A stretch of 64,000 bases of DNA from Pseudomonas kielensis (GCF_014236655.1 NZ_JACMYG010000031.1:1-64000), one strand, 5' to 3'. Numbered from the stretch's first letter, positions 1 to 8,792 are shown. Program-made: numbers and translations. Notes: generated from the sequence alone by a model not told the origin.

Positions 1-155
1 GTCCCCGGAGCTTCACACCGAGCTGTTACCGGCCCCGCATGTCCAGGTAGGAATCGGTTGATGGAACAACCGGTTTCATCAGGAGAAAACTCTCCAGTAA
101 AACAGAAATTCAGACGACCTCAGGTCGCACGGTTCCATTGCTCCCCAAACTCCTA

Positions 156-1143
156 TTTGACCGCTGTTTGATCGCCAGTGGCGCCAGCGCAGCGATCCCG
201 CTGATTCCCGGCTGAAGGACATCCCCTACTGGACCACGACTGAAGCGCTAGTAAGCGATGCGATACCGGAGCGCCTGGCCGTTATCGGCTCATCGGTAGT
301 GGCTGTGGAACTGGCCCAAGCCTTCGCCCAGCTGGGCAGCCGGGTCACGATTCTGGCGCGCAACTCACTCTTCTTCCGCGAAGATCCGGCCATTGGCGCA
401 ACCCTCACGAAGGTGTTCAGCGCGGAAGGCATCGAGGTCATGGAACACACCCTGGCCAGCCAGGTCACACATACAAACGGCGAGTTCGTGCTGATTACCA
501 ATCACGGCGAAACGCGCACGGACAAGCTGCTGGTCGCCACTGGCCGGAGTCCGAATACGCGTACCTTGGTTCTGGATGCGGCGGGTGTCGCGACCAATGA
601 GCAAAGAGCCATCATTATTGATCAAGGCATGCGCACCAGTCGTCCGCACATTTATGCCGCCGGCGACTGAACCGACCAGCTGCAATTCGTCTATGTCGCG
701 GCGGCGGCCGGCACCCGCGCGGCGGTCAACATGACCGGGGTGACGCAACACTGAACCTCTCTACCATGCCGTCGGTGGTGTTCACCGATCCGCATGTCGC
801 CACCGTTGGACTGTCCGAAGCGGATGCGCACGCGAATGGCATCGAAACCGATAACCGCGTGCTCACGCTGGGTAACGTGCCGCGTGCGCTCGCAAATTTC
901 GATACGCGCGGCTTCATCAAACTGGTGATTGAAGCGGAATCCCGTCGGTTGATCGGCGTGCAGGCCGTGGCCCCGGAGGCCGGCGAGTTGATCCAGGCAG
1001 CGGCATTGGCGATCGGCGCCCGCATGACCGTGGAGGAGCTCGCGGATCAGTTGTCCCCCTATCTGACGATGGTCGAAAGTCTGAAGCTCGCCGCGCAGAC
1101 CTTCCGCAAGGACGTGAAACAACTGTCATGCTGCGCGGGTTAG
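156..1143 (+). pseudogene. merA: Decayed mercuric reductase, C-terminal two-thirds
   Basis: Reads as MerA, the cytosolic flavoenzyme that reduces Hg(II) to Hg(0): the second nucleotide-binding region (VIGSSVVAVELAQAFAQLG), the dimerisation domain, and an intact C-terminal LSCCAG with the paired cysteines that receive Hg(II). It cannot make enzyme. The N-terminus with the redox-active cysteine pair is absent, one base is missing near 211 (IPG/LKD junction), the Cys codon of the conserved GDCTD is TGA at 668-670, and a base is missing near 741 (NMTGGDA region). No merR, merT or merP is visible nearby. Relic of a mer transposon. Confidence 0.9.
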
Positions 1144-1606
1144 CTCGAAGGAGAATGCGATGGACGGTTGCACCAGTTCTGGGCTCACGACGACGGACGG
1201 TGTCAGCGTCCATGTCGTGTGGACTATGCTCTGTAAGGCCAGTTATTCAAGCGAAAATGCAGAGTTGGCCATAGCCGTAATGAGGTCTGGCGCAAACTAA
1301 TGGACTATTCCTAACGAGGTGGTTGTCCCGTCCTTGGGATTGCGAGTCGCTTCTCCGTCTGGTGTTAGCGGAAAATCCTTAAGCACCTATACTCGACCTG
1401 ATGCCTAACAGGGGATGTAGACCAAGATGGTTGCCTTGATATGTCCCTGAGAGTGTTTTTGGATAATCGCGGATTTCCAGCATGAAATTTTTTTGTACTT
1501 CGCGAACCGTTTTGCCTAGTCGCCCCCTCCTAGTAACTGAAGCTAGCGGATGCTGGCTCAATGTCGGCAGCCCACCCGGCTGCTCTCTTATATCCGGAGA
1601 AATGAA
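1144..1606. other. Intergenic stretch between merA relic and buf operon
   Basis: No open frame of quality on either strand. It must contain the promoter of the buf operon; I see no clear -35/-10 pair or metal-regulator dyad. The Shine-Dalgarno CCGGAGA (about 1593-1599) for bufA lies at its end. Confidence 0.4.
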
Positions 1607-1954
1607 ATGTCGAACCGTATGTTGTCTGTCGCTGTAGCCACGGCTTTCGTCGCCGCTATTGGCGCCTTCGCCACCCCAGGTTTTGCTGCCGACATGAGCA
1701 AAGCTGACATGGAAAAGATGATGCAGGAGAACCAGGCCAAGAGCATGGCAATGATGAAGACTGGTAAGTACGAGAAGTGCTACGGAGTCGCCCAAAAGGG
1801 TCACAACGATTGCTTCGCCGGTGCTGGAACGAGCTGCGCAGGCACCAGCAACGTCGATTACCAGGGTAATGCCTGGAAGCTCGTCGCCAAGGGCACCTGC
1901 ACGACGATCTCAACGCCTGCAGGCAACGGCAGCCTCACGGCCAAGACTTCCTGA
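1607..1954 (+). CDS. bufA: Bufferin precursor, DUF2282 family (BufA1-like)
   Basis: 115-residue secreted RiPP precursor. Residues 1-28 form a Sec signal peptide (hydrophobic run then GFAA/DMSK). The mature part has four cysteines in the family pattern: EKCYG, NDCFAG, TSCAGTS and KGTC. In characterised bufferins, cysteines are converted by the BufB/BufC maturase and the exported product binds copper and protects against metal stress. ATG at 1607 follows GGAGA at good spacing; an upstream in-frame ATG at 1550 would spoil the signal peptide. First gene of bufA-bufB-bufC-doxX. The copper role is family knowledge, not visible here. Confidence 0.9.
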   Translation: MSNRMLSVAVATAFVAAIGAFATPGFAADMSKADMEKMMQENQAKSMAMMKTGKYEKCYGVAQKGHNDCFAGAGTSCAGTSNVDYQGNAWKLVAKGTCTTISTPAGNGSLTAKTS

Positions 1955-2025
1955 CACCGGCTTCCGAGTTGGTGGGTGGTGGCCATCTCGCCCCACCCAT
2001 CTGCCCGAGAGAGAGAGGATCAAAC

Positions 2026-2922
2026 ATGAGTGTTCACCATCCTGCAGATTCCACCGGGCGGGGAATCCCAGCACGTGCGGGCGTCGGCCTCAAGGCCGAT
2101 CACTATCGCGTCATCATTGAGACTCGGCCCAATATTGGCTTCTTTGAAGTCCATGCGGAAAACTACATGGGGGCCGGTGGTCCACCTCATCGCTATCTGA
2201 CGGCGATCCGCGAACACTACCCGCTGTCGTTGCATGGGGTGGGGCTGTCGATCGGTGCGGATAGACCACTCGACCGGGAGCATCTGAAACGCCTCAAAGC
2301 GCTTATCGGACGGTACGACCCCGGCCTTTTTTCCGAACATCTCGCATGGTCCACGCATGGAACCAGCTACCTCGGCGATCTCCTGCCGGTGCCTTACACA
2401 AATGAAGCGCTGACCCGTGTTTGCGAACACATAGATGACGTGCAAACGTCGCTTGGTCGGCAAATGCTACTGGAGAATCCCTCGACCTATCTCGCCTTCG
2501 CTGAAAGCACCTGGTCGGAGGTCGATTTTATCGGTGAGGTGGTGCGCCGCACGGGCTGCGGTCTCCTCCTCGACGTCAACAATGTTCATGTCGCGGCGAC
2601 CAATCAACAGTGGGACCCGCTCGCGTACATCGAGTCCTACCCCCTCGCTCACGTTCAGGAAATCCACCTTGCTGGTCATGCACAGGAGGTTGACGAGAAG
2701 GGGCGGCCCCTGCTGATCGATACCCACGACCGTAGTGTGGACGCGATCGTCTGGGGCCTGTACCGGCACGCAATTGATCGCCTGGCGCCGGTGCCGACGC
2801 TGATCGAATGGGATGCAAACGTGCCCGACTGGCCTCAGCTCCGCGCCGAGGCCGAGCGAGCCGAGACGATCATGTACGACGTTTATTTGCAGGAGGAGCA
2901 CCATGCCATCGCTGTCTGCTAG
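2026..2922 (+). CDS. bufB: Bufferin maturase, MNIO family (DUF692)
   Basis: 298-residue TIM-barrel multinuclear non-haem iron oxidase that modifies cysteines of the BufA precursor in the cytoplasm. Family metal-ligand motifs are present in order: FEVHAENYMG, LSLHGVGLSIG, FSEHLAW, LLENPSTY, LLLDVNNVHV, EIHLAGHA, DTHDRSV and LIEWDANVP. Length matches the family. ATG 2026 is preceded by GAGAGAGAGGA; the longer in-frame ATG at 1969 lacks a ribosome site. Its 3' end overlaps bufC by 20 bases, consistent with coupled translation. Confidence 0.93.
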   Translation: MSVHHPADSTGRGIPARAGVGLKADHYRVIIETRPNIGFFEVHAENYMGAGGPPHRYLTAIREHYPLSLHGVGLSIGADRPLDREHLKRLKALIGRYDPGLFSEHLAWSTHGTSYLGDLLPVPYTNEALTRVCEHIDDVQTSLGRQMLLENPSTYLAFAESTWSEVDFIGEVVRRTGCGLLLDVNNVHVAATNQQWDPLAYIESYPLAHVQEIHLAGHAQEVDEKGRPLLIDTHDRSVDAIVWGLYRHAIDRLAPVPTLIEWDANVPDWPQLRAEAERAETIMYDVYLQEEHHAIAVC

Positions 2923-3691
2923 GCTCGATGACTTCGGCTCGGCGCTGCTAGATCCCACTCGTGCAGTGCCCGATGGTCTGGTTGGCCCCGACGGAAAGCC
3001 GAGCGCCAGACGCTTCTCCGTTTACAGGAACAATGTCGTCGTGGGGCTGAGCGAAGCGCTGCGGGCAAGCTTTCCCTGTGTTGCAAGGCTTGTGGGCGAC
3101 GAGTTTTTTGCAGCGATGGCACGCGTCTTTGTGGCCATAAAGCCTCCTACCTCGCCGATTCTGCTCCACTACGGGGCCGAGTTTCCTAGTTTTATTGAGT
3201 CTTTCAATCCCGCTGCATCCGTGCCCTATCTCGCCGATGTCGCGCGCATTGAGCGCGCTGCGACCGAGGCCTACCACGCCCGCGACGAAATCCCCTTGGC
3301 TCCCGCAGCGCTGGCGGTCATACCACACAACAAGTCGCCATCTTTGCGGCTCAGACTTCATCCCTCGCTTCGGATAATGCGCTCAGAGTTTCCGGCGTTC
3401 ACGATCTGGCGAATGAATACTGCGGGTGGAACACCAGGGCCGGTTGACCTTTCGGAGAGTCAGGACACGCTGGTTCTGCGCTCCGATGCAGAAGTGGACG
3501 TTCGCAGCATGTCCCCTGGGAGTTATGAGTTCTTGGTCGCGCTCGAGAGTGGCCTGACGTTATCGCAAGCCATGGCGAACGCCTTCACCGCAGACGCTCA
3601 TTTCGATCTGTCCGAAAACCTGCAGGAATTGATTCAGATGGGTGCCTTTGTCGGCTTCGATCTGAGCGGTGAGGAGGGTAATGATGAGTGA
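2903..3691 (+). CDS. bufC: Bufferin maturase partner, DUF2063 family
   Basis: 262-residue partner of the DUF692 enzyme; in the family it presents the precursor peptide to BufB. The N-terminal DUF2063 domain is recognisable (RRFSVYRNNVVVGLSEALR, FPCVARLVGDEFF, LADVARIERAATEAYHARD). ATG 2903 sits after AGGAGGAG inside the end of bufB. The stop TGA at 3689-3691 overlaps the start of the DoxX gene, so four genes form one tightly packed operon. Confidence 0.9.
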   Translation: MPSLSARLDDFGSALLDPTRAVPDGLVGPDGKPSARRFSVYRNNVVVGLSEALRASFPCVARLVGDEFFAAMARVFVAIKPPTSPILLHYGAEFPSFIESFNPAASVPYLADVARIERAATEAYHARDEIPLAPAALAVIPHNKSPSLRLRLHPSLRIMRSEFPAFTIWRMNTAGGTPGPVDLSESQDTLVLRSDAEVDVRSMSPGSYEFLVALESGLTLSQAMANAFTADAHFDLSENLQELIQMGAFVGFDLSGEEGNDE

Positions 3692-4196
3692 TACGCGAAG
3701 GGTGCCGCGATGGGATTGCGGTCCAAAGGCGGTTAATTCCGTGCTCCAGTGGCTGTCAAAGGCAGCATTCATTGTCGCACCGCTCTTGCTTAGGGTTGCA
3801 CTGGCGCTACCTTTTTTCAAGTCCGGGCTGACCAAATGGGATGGTTTCCTGTCACTGTCCCCAATGGCGGGTTTCCTGTTCCAGGAAGAATTCAAGCTCC
3901 ATGTCTTCGGACAGATTTATGACCTTCCCGCCCCGGACTCGCTCGCCTTTGCAAGCGGGACTGCTGAGATTGTTTTCCCCATTCTGTTAGTGCTCGGCCT
4001 TGCCACGCGATTCAGTGCCCTAGGGCTTCTCGGCATGACGGCAGTGATCCAACTCATTGTGCCGGACGGGTGGGCGAACTTCCATCTGCCGTGGGCGACC
4101 ATGGCTGTTGCCCTGATCGCCATCGGACCAGGTCGTCTTTCACTCGATCATTTCCTCGGTGAATTTCTCGGCATCTCTCATCCATCCGTGAAGTAG
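3684..4196 (+). CDS. DoxX-family membrane protein of buf operon
   Basis: 170-residue integral membrane protein with four hydrophobic segments and the DoxX signature LLLRVALALPFFKSGLTKWDGF near the N-terminus. DoxX proteins commonly end buf operons; their role there (redox partner or membrane component of metal handling) is not settled. ATG 3684 is chosen because GAGGAGGG at 3671-3678 is about six bases upstream; ATG 3681 is the alternative. It overlaps the end of bufC. No intrinsic terminator is evident after it. Confidence 0.88.
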   Translation: MSDTRRVPRWDCGPKAVNSVLQWLSKAAFIVAPLLLRVALALPFFKSGLTKWDGFLSLSPMAGFLFQEEFKLHVFGQIYDLPAPDSLAFASGTAEIVFPILLVLGLATRFSALGLLGMTAVIQLIVPDGWANFHLPWATMAVALIAIGPGRLSLDHFLGEFLGISHPSVK

Positions 4197-4281
4197 AAAA
4201 CCGATACTCCATGACGGAAGAAAATTAGACGCCTCGGAAGTACAACAATGTTCCCCTTTACGGCTGGATCACCTCATGACC

Positions 4282-5056
4282 TCAACACAGCATGCCATTC
4301 AGGTATTGGTGAGCGAGAGGATCGCTGGCCCTGGTGAAGAGTTCACAGGCCGGACCGCTGTCCAGGACACAGCCGCATCCGTCGCGCACCCAGCACACCG
4401 CGACGTGATCGGCTAGTCGTCGCGCCTGAGCCAGGTTGTGGGTCACCATCAGGAAGGTGTAGCGACCTTTCAGTTCCTCAATAAGTCCTTCAACCGTCGC
4501 GCTGGCAATAGGTTACAGAGCACTGCACGGCTCGTCCAACAGCAGTACGCGCGGCTCCAATGCCAGAGCCCGGGCAAAAGCACAGGCGCTGCTGCTGTCC
4601 CCCAGACAACCCCAAGGCGGGCTTGTCCAGTCGGCCACGCACCTCGCTCCACAGCCCAGTGGACTGTAGGGCCTGTTCCATCCGCCTGTGCAATTCAACC
4701 TTTTCACGCACCCCGTGTTCGCGCAGGGCAAACAGAATGTTCTCGGCAATGCTCAGGGGGAACGGATTGGGCTGCTGGAACACCATACCGACCTGTCGGC
4801 GCAGCCGCTGGACATCCACCTTGCCACCCAGCACATCCTGACAGTCAATCAGCGCACGGCCGCTGAGTCGGGCTCCAGGCACCAGGTCGCTCATGCGGTT
4901 GATTGCCGAAAGCAAGCTACTCTTGCCACTGCAACAGGGGCCGACCACGGCCATCAGCTCGCCGGACGCCACCTCAAGGGAGGCGTTAAGCAGTGCACCA
5001 TGCTCGCCATAGTGCACGCTGAGGTCCTGGATACTAAGTGCAGGAGGCTTGCTCAT
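4282..5056 (-). pseudogene. Decayed PstB-like phosphate ABC transporter ATPase
   Basis: Reads as a PstB-type ATPase: SIQDLSVHYG, Walker A variant GPCCSGKSS, Q-loop VGMVFQQPNPFPLSI, signature LSGGQQQRLC and the H-loop MVTHNLAQARRLADH. It is broken by a frameshift directly after GGQQQRL and by a TAA where DEPCSALDP should continue (near 4513). Both halves are otherwise well conserved, so decay is recent. The start codon overlaps the end of the pstA-like gene (ATGA), the original operon order. Confidence 0.85.
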
Positions 5057-5772
5057 GGGCTTATCTCGCGAAGGTTAAGGGCCGCCTGCCGATCCACCAG
5101 ACAGCCTTGGATAATCAGACCGAACCCAAGCAGTACCAGGGCCGTGGCTGCCTAAGCTGGGCTGCCGCCCGAGACGTTCATGGCAGATCGTAGATATGCA
5201 CGGCTAGGGTGCGACCAGAGTCGAACAAACTTTCCGGCCAACGCATCACGTAGCCGGCGGTAAACAGCAGCACGGCAGTTTCCGCAAGGGCGCGACCGGC
5301 ACTCAGCACAAGCGCGCCGGAAATTCCAGGCGCAGCGAAAGGCAACAGGATACGGTGTATGTAACCGACCCTTGAGATCGCCAGCTGCGGCTGCCTGACG
5401 GTAGCTGTGCGGACAATCGCGCAAGGCCTGCTCGCAGCCGCGGATAAATAATGGCGACACCATAAAGGCAAGAGTGCTGCCACCCGCCAGCAACGAGTAG
5501 CCCCATCACAGTTCAACCACGAACAAGCGGTGGCCGAACAGACCGACCACCACCGACGGCATCGCGCCAAGTCCATCCAACGCCCATTGCAGCGTCAGGT
5601 TGATACGGCTGTCCGGCCGTACTTGCTCCACCAGGAACAGGGCTGTGCCCAGACCCAGCGGCACCACCAGCCCCAGGTAGATGAACAGCACCCACGCGGT
5701 GGACAAGATGATTGGTCCGATGCCGCCGCTGCGCCCGATTGCACTGATACGTACCCCGGGTACGCTCACCAC
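5053..5772 (-). pseudogene. Decayed PstA-like phosphate permease, 5' truncated
   Basis: Reads as a phosphate ABC permease: GIGPIILSTAWVLFIYLGLV, EQALRDCPHSYRQAAAA, then in another frame ISGALVLSAGRALAETAVLL and a C-terminal LVDRQAALNLREISP. At least two frameshifts and stops separate these blocks. The N-terminus is missing; homology stops near 5770, where the antiparallel recombinase fragment begins, marking a recombination junction. Confidence 0.8.
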
Positions 5773-6140
5773 CCCCGCACAGTTGGCAGAGCAAAATCAG
5801 CGCTTTCTCGCGGCCGCGACCGCCGACAATACCCGGCGTACCTACCGCTCAGCCATCCGCCACTTTCAGGTCTGGGGTGGCGCGCTGCCGTGCGATGAGG
5901 CGGTGGTGATTCGCTACCTGCTGTCCTTCGCGCAAAAGCTGAATCCGCGCACCGTGGCCCTACGCCTGATGGCGCTGTCGCAATGGCACTGTTATCAGGG
6001 GTTTCCTGACCTGGCAGCCAGCGCCACCGTACGCAAAACCTTGCGTGGCATTGAGCGGGTGCACGGGCGGCCGCAGCAAAAGGCCAAAGCCTTACTGTTG
6101 GAGGATCTCGAACTCATCGTGTTCCACGTGCAGGCTCGCA
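5763..6140 (+). pseudogene. Truncated tyrosine recombinase (N-terminal core-binding domain only)
   Basis: Encodes a phage-integrase SAM-like core-binding domain: RFLAAATADNTRRTYRSAI, then HFQVWGG, RYLLSFAQKLNPRTVALRL and KTLRGIERVHGR. Homology ends at about LLLEDLELIV, before the catalytic domain, so no R, H or Tyr catalytic residue is present. The open frame runs on to 6241 but that part does not resemble a recombinase. It is bounded on both sides by unrelated sequence. Confidence 0.75.
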
Positions 6141-6165
6141 GGCCACAGCAGAGTTTTTTCGAGAC

Positions 6166-6549
6166 ATGCAGGCGGGGACAGGCCTGTTCAAGACGATCGA
6201 CGAGGCTAAGCACCAGCCTAACGAGTTGCTTGGAAGTGTGATTTTGGCGTGGAACGAGGCTACTGACGCAGAAGAGCGTAAGGGATTACTGCAACCATTG
6301 GTGATTGCGCTCGGTGCTTTTGCCCGGAGCACCCACACGTGGCACCTCATGCCACCACTCAATGAAGTTGATGGACTTCATTTCGCGGTAGTTGATTGGC
6401 AAGACCAGAACAACAATTTGATCATGCGTCCGATCCTGCTTATCGGCGAGAAGGTGCCGCCTATTGAAGACTTCATTTCCGGTATGGCCGCGCAACTTGC
6501 ATTGCACTTATCTCACTTTCCGGATGGACTCCCGAAAGAGCTCCTTTGA
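6166..6549 (+). CDS. Hypothetical protein, possibly 5' truncated
   Basis: 127 residues, no recognised family. Mixed hydrophobic/charged soluble protein (FVWDWQDQNN-like segment is VVDWQDQNNN; C-terminus HFPDGLPKELL). There is no Shine-Dalgarno before ATG 6166 and the frame stays open upstream into the recombinase relic, so the true start may have been lost at the junction near 6140. First gene of the conserved-hypothetical region. Confidence 0.5.
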   Translation: MQAGTGLFKTIDEAKHQPNELLGSVILAWNEATDAEERKGLLQPLVIALGAFARSTHTWHLMPPLNEVDGLHFAVVDWQDQNNNLIMRPILLIGEKVPPIEDFISGMAAQLALHLSHFPDGLPKELL

Positions 6550-6604
6550 CACCTTTGTATCTGAAGGCAAACCAGCGCATGGTGACTTCTCTGGCGAAAA
6601 GAAA

Positions 6605-6633
6605 ACCCCCGCACCAGTATTGGTGTCGGGGGT
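6605..6633 (-). terminator. Intrinsic terminator
   Basis: Stem ACCCCCG-CACCA / TGGTG-CGGGGGT, followed on the minus strand by TTTTCTTTT. Ends the 6644-6907 unit; preceded by the post-stop box TAACGCTACTCACA. Confidence 0.85.
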
Positions 6634-6643
6634 GTGAGTAGCG

Positions 6644-6907
6644 TTAAAACGTCGACGGCCGAATGTTCGTGAGATTCAAAGGGTCGATTGGTATGCCGTA
6701 GTTGGTGGCATCAGTGAAGACAGCGCTTTTGGGATCGATGAAGCTCAGGTCATCGACCACCCAGCGCTGATTAGGACCATCCAGGAGGCAGCAGCGAGTG
6801 CCGGCCGGCACTTGAACCTCATGCTTTGTACGGCCGACGCTGAAGGAAACGGAAGTGGCGTTGATAGTGTTGCCCAGCTTGGTGTAAGGGGTCCGCTTGG
6901 ATTTCAT
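6644..6907 (-). CDS. Small hypothetical protein
   Basis: 87 residues; basic N-terminus (MKSKRTPYTKLGN) then a beta-rich body with VPAGTRCCLLDGPNQRWVVDDL. No family recognised. Leader has CAACTTTCAGGAAA before ATG, the ribosome-site context shared by the small genes here. Likely co-transcribed with the gene ending at 6976 or transcribed from its own leader; a terminator follows directly. Confidence 0.75.
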   Translation of the reverse strand: MKSKRTPYTKLGNTINATSVSFSVGRTKHEVQVPAGTRCCLLDGPNQRWVVDDLSFIDPKSAVFTDATNYGIPIDPLNLTNIRPSTF

Positions 6908-6975
6908 GTCAATTTTCCTGAAAGTTGGTACGCAAACACTCTTGCGAAAGTGTCTGGTTGCTTGAGACGTCGGTG

Positions 6976-7206
6976 TCAGTAAACGAACAGGTTTCCTGCT
7001 GAGCCATGTCCGTTGTTGAACTGGGTTCCGCGGGGTACTTCAAACCAACTGAAGCCGTTGAAAACCTGGAGAATCCCGGCGGACACCCGGGCTTGGAAAT
7101 AGCGCTCGCCAAGGGCAGTTGGGTGAGTGGCATAAATGCCCGCCCCCTTGTCCAGGTGCGTGCTGATCTTGTTCCGCATTTGCTCAGGGCTGTATTGGGT
7201 CGTCAT
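6976..7206 (-). CDS. Small hypothetical protein
   Basis: 76 residues, start at MTTQYSPEQM because CGGAAAG precedes it; longer in-frame starts run into the leader. Contains ISTHLDKGAGIYATHP and FNGFSWFEVPRGTQF. The pattern of its C-terminal half resembles the neighbouring 6644 product (a ...VP.GT.. turn followed by ...N... and GN), hinting at distant paralogy. No function assigned. Confidence 0.7.
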   Translation of the reverse strand: MTTQYSPEQMRNKISTHLDKGAGIYATHPTALGERYFQARVSAGILQVFNGFSWFEVPRGTQFNNGHGSAGNLFVY

Positions 7207-7244
7207 GTGGGCTTTCCGATTGAAAGGCTGTTGGTGCATCGTCA

Positions 7245-7259
7245 GGTATGGCCTGAACA
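7245..7259 (-). promoter_or_regulatory. Leader box of the small-gene family
   Basis: Gene-sense TGTTCAGGCCATACC, a one-base-longer variant of TGT-N4-CAT-N2-CC, about 40 bases before ATG 7206; ACAGCCTTTCAATCGG follows. Confidence 0.5.
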
Positions 7260-7318
7260 ACGCGTTGACTTGCATACGGAAATGAAAATCAAGCGTCTGT
7301 AATTTCGGGGCGAAAAAA

Positions 7319-7338
7319 AGCCCGGGCTGTGCCGGGCT
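7319..7338 (-). terminator. Intrinsic terminator
   Basis: Stem AGCCCGG / CCGGGCT with a minus-strand run of T. Ends the 8174-7355 two-gene unit. Confidence 0.85.
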
Positions 7339-7354
7339 GGTTTATCGGTTTAAG

Positions 7355-7603
7355 TCAGGCTTGCTGCTGGTAGCAGCCAGTCACTTTTGCGCTACTGCGT
7401 TCCTGGTAGTAGTTGATTCGATCGTTGAAGGGATGGTGTTTGAGTTCGGTGGAACTGAAGCCTGAACAGGTCCGAACGAGCTCGAGAGTGTCACCGGTGG
7501 AAAGCTCCCACAGGAAGATCGTCGTCGCATTGGCATGAATGGCGGCCTTCCTTGTGATTTGAGCGTTGTTCATCAGTCGCGATGCTTCGATGATGGGATG
7601 CAT
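7355..7603 (-). CDS. Small hypothetical protein
   Basis: 82 residues (MHPIIEASRLMNN start), with LWELSTGDTLELVRTCSGF and YYQERSSAKVTGCYQQQA. Two cysteines. ATG 7603 lies eleven bases after the stop of the upstream gene with GAGTGAGG as ribosome site, so the pair is translationally linked. No family recognised. Confidence 0.72.
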   Translation of the reverse strand: MHPIIEASRLMNNAQITRKAAIHANATTIFLWELSTGDTLELVRTCSGFSSTELKHHPFNDRINYYQERSSAKVTGCYQQQA

Positions 7604-7613
7604 ACCGGCCACC

Positions 7614-8174
7614 TCACTCACCGAAAACAGTGCTGGTTGCCGCCTGGGTAGCGTCCAGAAACGAGGGGGTGCCACCGAAACAGGTAAGGCCGACCGAGTC
7701 CTTCGGAGCGATCTGCCACTGCCCGGTGTTAGAGGGGTCCAGTTTGAGCGAGAACTCAATCTGAAAATCCAGCTCACCGAGGTGATATTTGTAAATCGCG
7801 TCGGGTGTCATACCGGCTGAAAGATCAGTCCAGTATTCCCCGTTGTGCACGCGGGTTGGGCGCCAGCCCTGGTTGTTCATTTGGTCGACCAATCGAGTGA
7901 ATGCCGCCTTGTGAGGCAACGTCCAGTCAATGAAGTCCTGCACCTGGTCAAGCTCGGTACCGAAGTTGACGGTCTCGCAGAGATCGTCAATTTCCTCTGC
8001 GGACAGCGGTGGAACAGCTCCGCTGTCAGTTGAGATCTCTATATATTCGGATAGGCCAGGTTGGTTGCTGAGTAGCGCATGTTGATAGTGACGAAGGGCA
8101 GCGAGGATCGTTGCTTGTCCGCGGTTTTCGACCAGCAGAATAACTTGAGCTGGAACAATTTTTTGGTTGATCAT
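7614..8174 (-). CDS. Hypothetical protein
   Basis: 186 residues, acidic, soluble. Features include VILLVENRGQATILAALRHY near the N-terminus and LPHKAAFTRLVDQMNNQGW in the middle. No family recognised. ATG 8174 is preceded by CTCAGGAGAAGCACC. First gene of a two-gene unit with the 7355 product. Confidence 0.75.
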   Translation of the reverse strand: MINQKIVPAQVILLVENRGQATILAALRHYQHALLSNQPGLSEYIEISTDSGAVPPLSAEEIDDLCETVNFGTELDQVQDFIDWTLPHKAAFTRLVDQMNNQGWRPTRVHNGEYWTDLSAGMTPDAIYKYHLGELDFQIEFSLKLDPSNTGQWQIAPKDSVGLTCFGGTPSFLDATQAATSTVFGE

Positions 8175-8195
8175 GGTGCTTCTCCTGAGGGTGAG

Positions 8196-8214
8196 CAGGC
8201 CTTGCGAAGGCCTG
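8196..8214 (-). promoter_or_regulatory. Perfect leader hairpin
   Basis: CAGGCCTT-CGC-AAGGCCTG in the mRNA leader of the 8174 gene, just upstream of its Shine-Dalgarno. The leader of the 26106 gene has a related CCAGGCCTTCGCAACGTCTGG. Confidence 0.6.
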
Positions 8215-8220
8215 GTCCTC

Positions 8221-8234
8221 AGTAATGGGAAGCA
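8221..8234 (-). promoter_or_regulatory. Leader box of the small-gene family
   Basis: Gene-sense TGCTTCCCATTACT, a diverged copy of the leader box, upstream of the hairpin of the 8174 gene. Confidence 0.45.
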
Positions 8235-8309
8235 TGCTGTGATAATCCGTAAGAGCGCTGGCGAAAGGCGGTGCACGCGCACTACTGACACATGCACCCA
8301 CCAGCACCG

Positions 8310-8735
8310 TCAGAAAAGATTTCCAGTGAAGCCTTTCCAGATGAAATGGCTAACCAATTTCACACAGATCAAGCCGATGACTATTTCGGCGCCGACAGCG
8401 GCCAAAATCTTGATGGTCCCCATTTGCTCCGTGAATGTGAAAGGGATCAGAACCCCGGTGATGGTTTTGGCGTAGTAGAGAAATGCTGCCGCAGTTGCCA
8501 TCAACAATATGGCTCTCAGCTTCCCGATTTTGATCCCATACCTGCCTGACGTTGGCAAAATTCCAAAAAAGATACCTATCCACCAATCGTTACTAATTTC
8601 GTGACCCGCGGCCCCACCAATCAAGAGGCCAACCACCAGAGTAACGACGTAGTAGAGAACCACGAAGGCAAGCATGGCCAGATAGGGTGAACCCCCTTGG
8701 GGCTCGGAAAATTTGTCGGAATAGAAAAGCTTCAT
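8310..8735 (-). CDS. Small integral membrane protein
   Basis: 141 residues with about four hydrophobic segments: LAMLAFVVLYYVVTLVVGLL, then WIGIFFGILP, ILLMATAAAFLYYAKTITGV and a C-terminal AEIVIGLICVKLV. No family recognised. ATG 8735 follows ATGAGGATCAGCAC. A TACGTGTTAT site lies about 40 bases upstream. Confidence 0.75.
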   Translation of the reverse strand: MKLFYSDKFSEPQGGSPYLAMLAFVVLYYVVTLVVGLLIGGAAGHEISNDWWIGIFFGILPTSGRYGIKIGKLRAILLMATAAAFLYYAKTITGVLIPFTFTEQMGTIKILAAVGAEIVIGLICVKLVSHFIWKGFTGNLF

Positions 8736-8771
8736 GTGCTGATCCTCATGGGAGAAAGGCGGCAGGTTAGG

Positions 8772-8792
8772 GATACTGGTACGTGTTATTCC
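8772..8792 (-). promoter_or_regulatory. TACGYGTTATG-type promoter/operator site (inverted)
   Basis: Plus-strand core GGTACGTGTTATT. It precedes the minus-strand 8735 gene with the motif in reverse orientation; it could equally drive plus-strand transcription toward the candidate RNA at 9005. Confidence 0.5.

Noticed and set aside
4261..4276. CGGCTGGATCACCTC resembles the 3' end of 16S rRNA
   Set aside because: Only about 15 bases match, with no further rRNA sequence on either side; chance or tiny scrap.
5681..6241. Single ORF of 186 residues as a complete integrase
   Set aside because: Only about 5763-6140 resembles a recombinase; the first part is antisense to pstA and the last part is unrelated.
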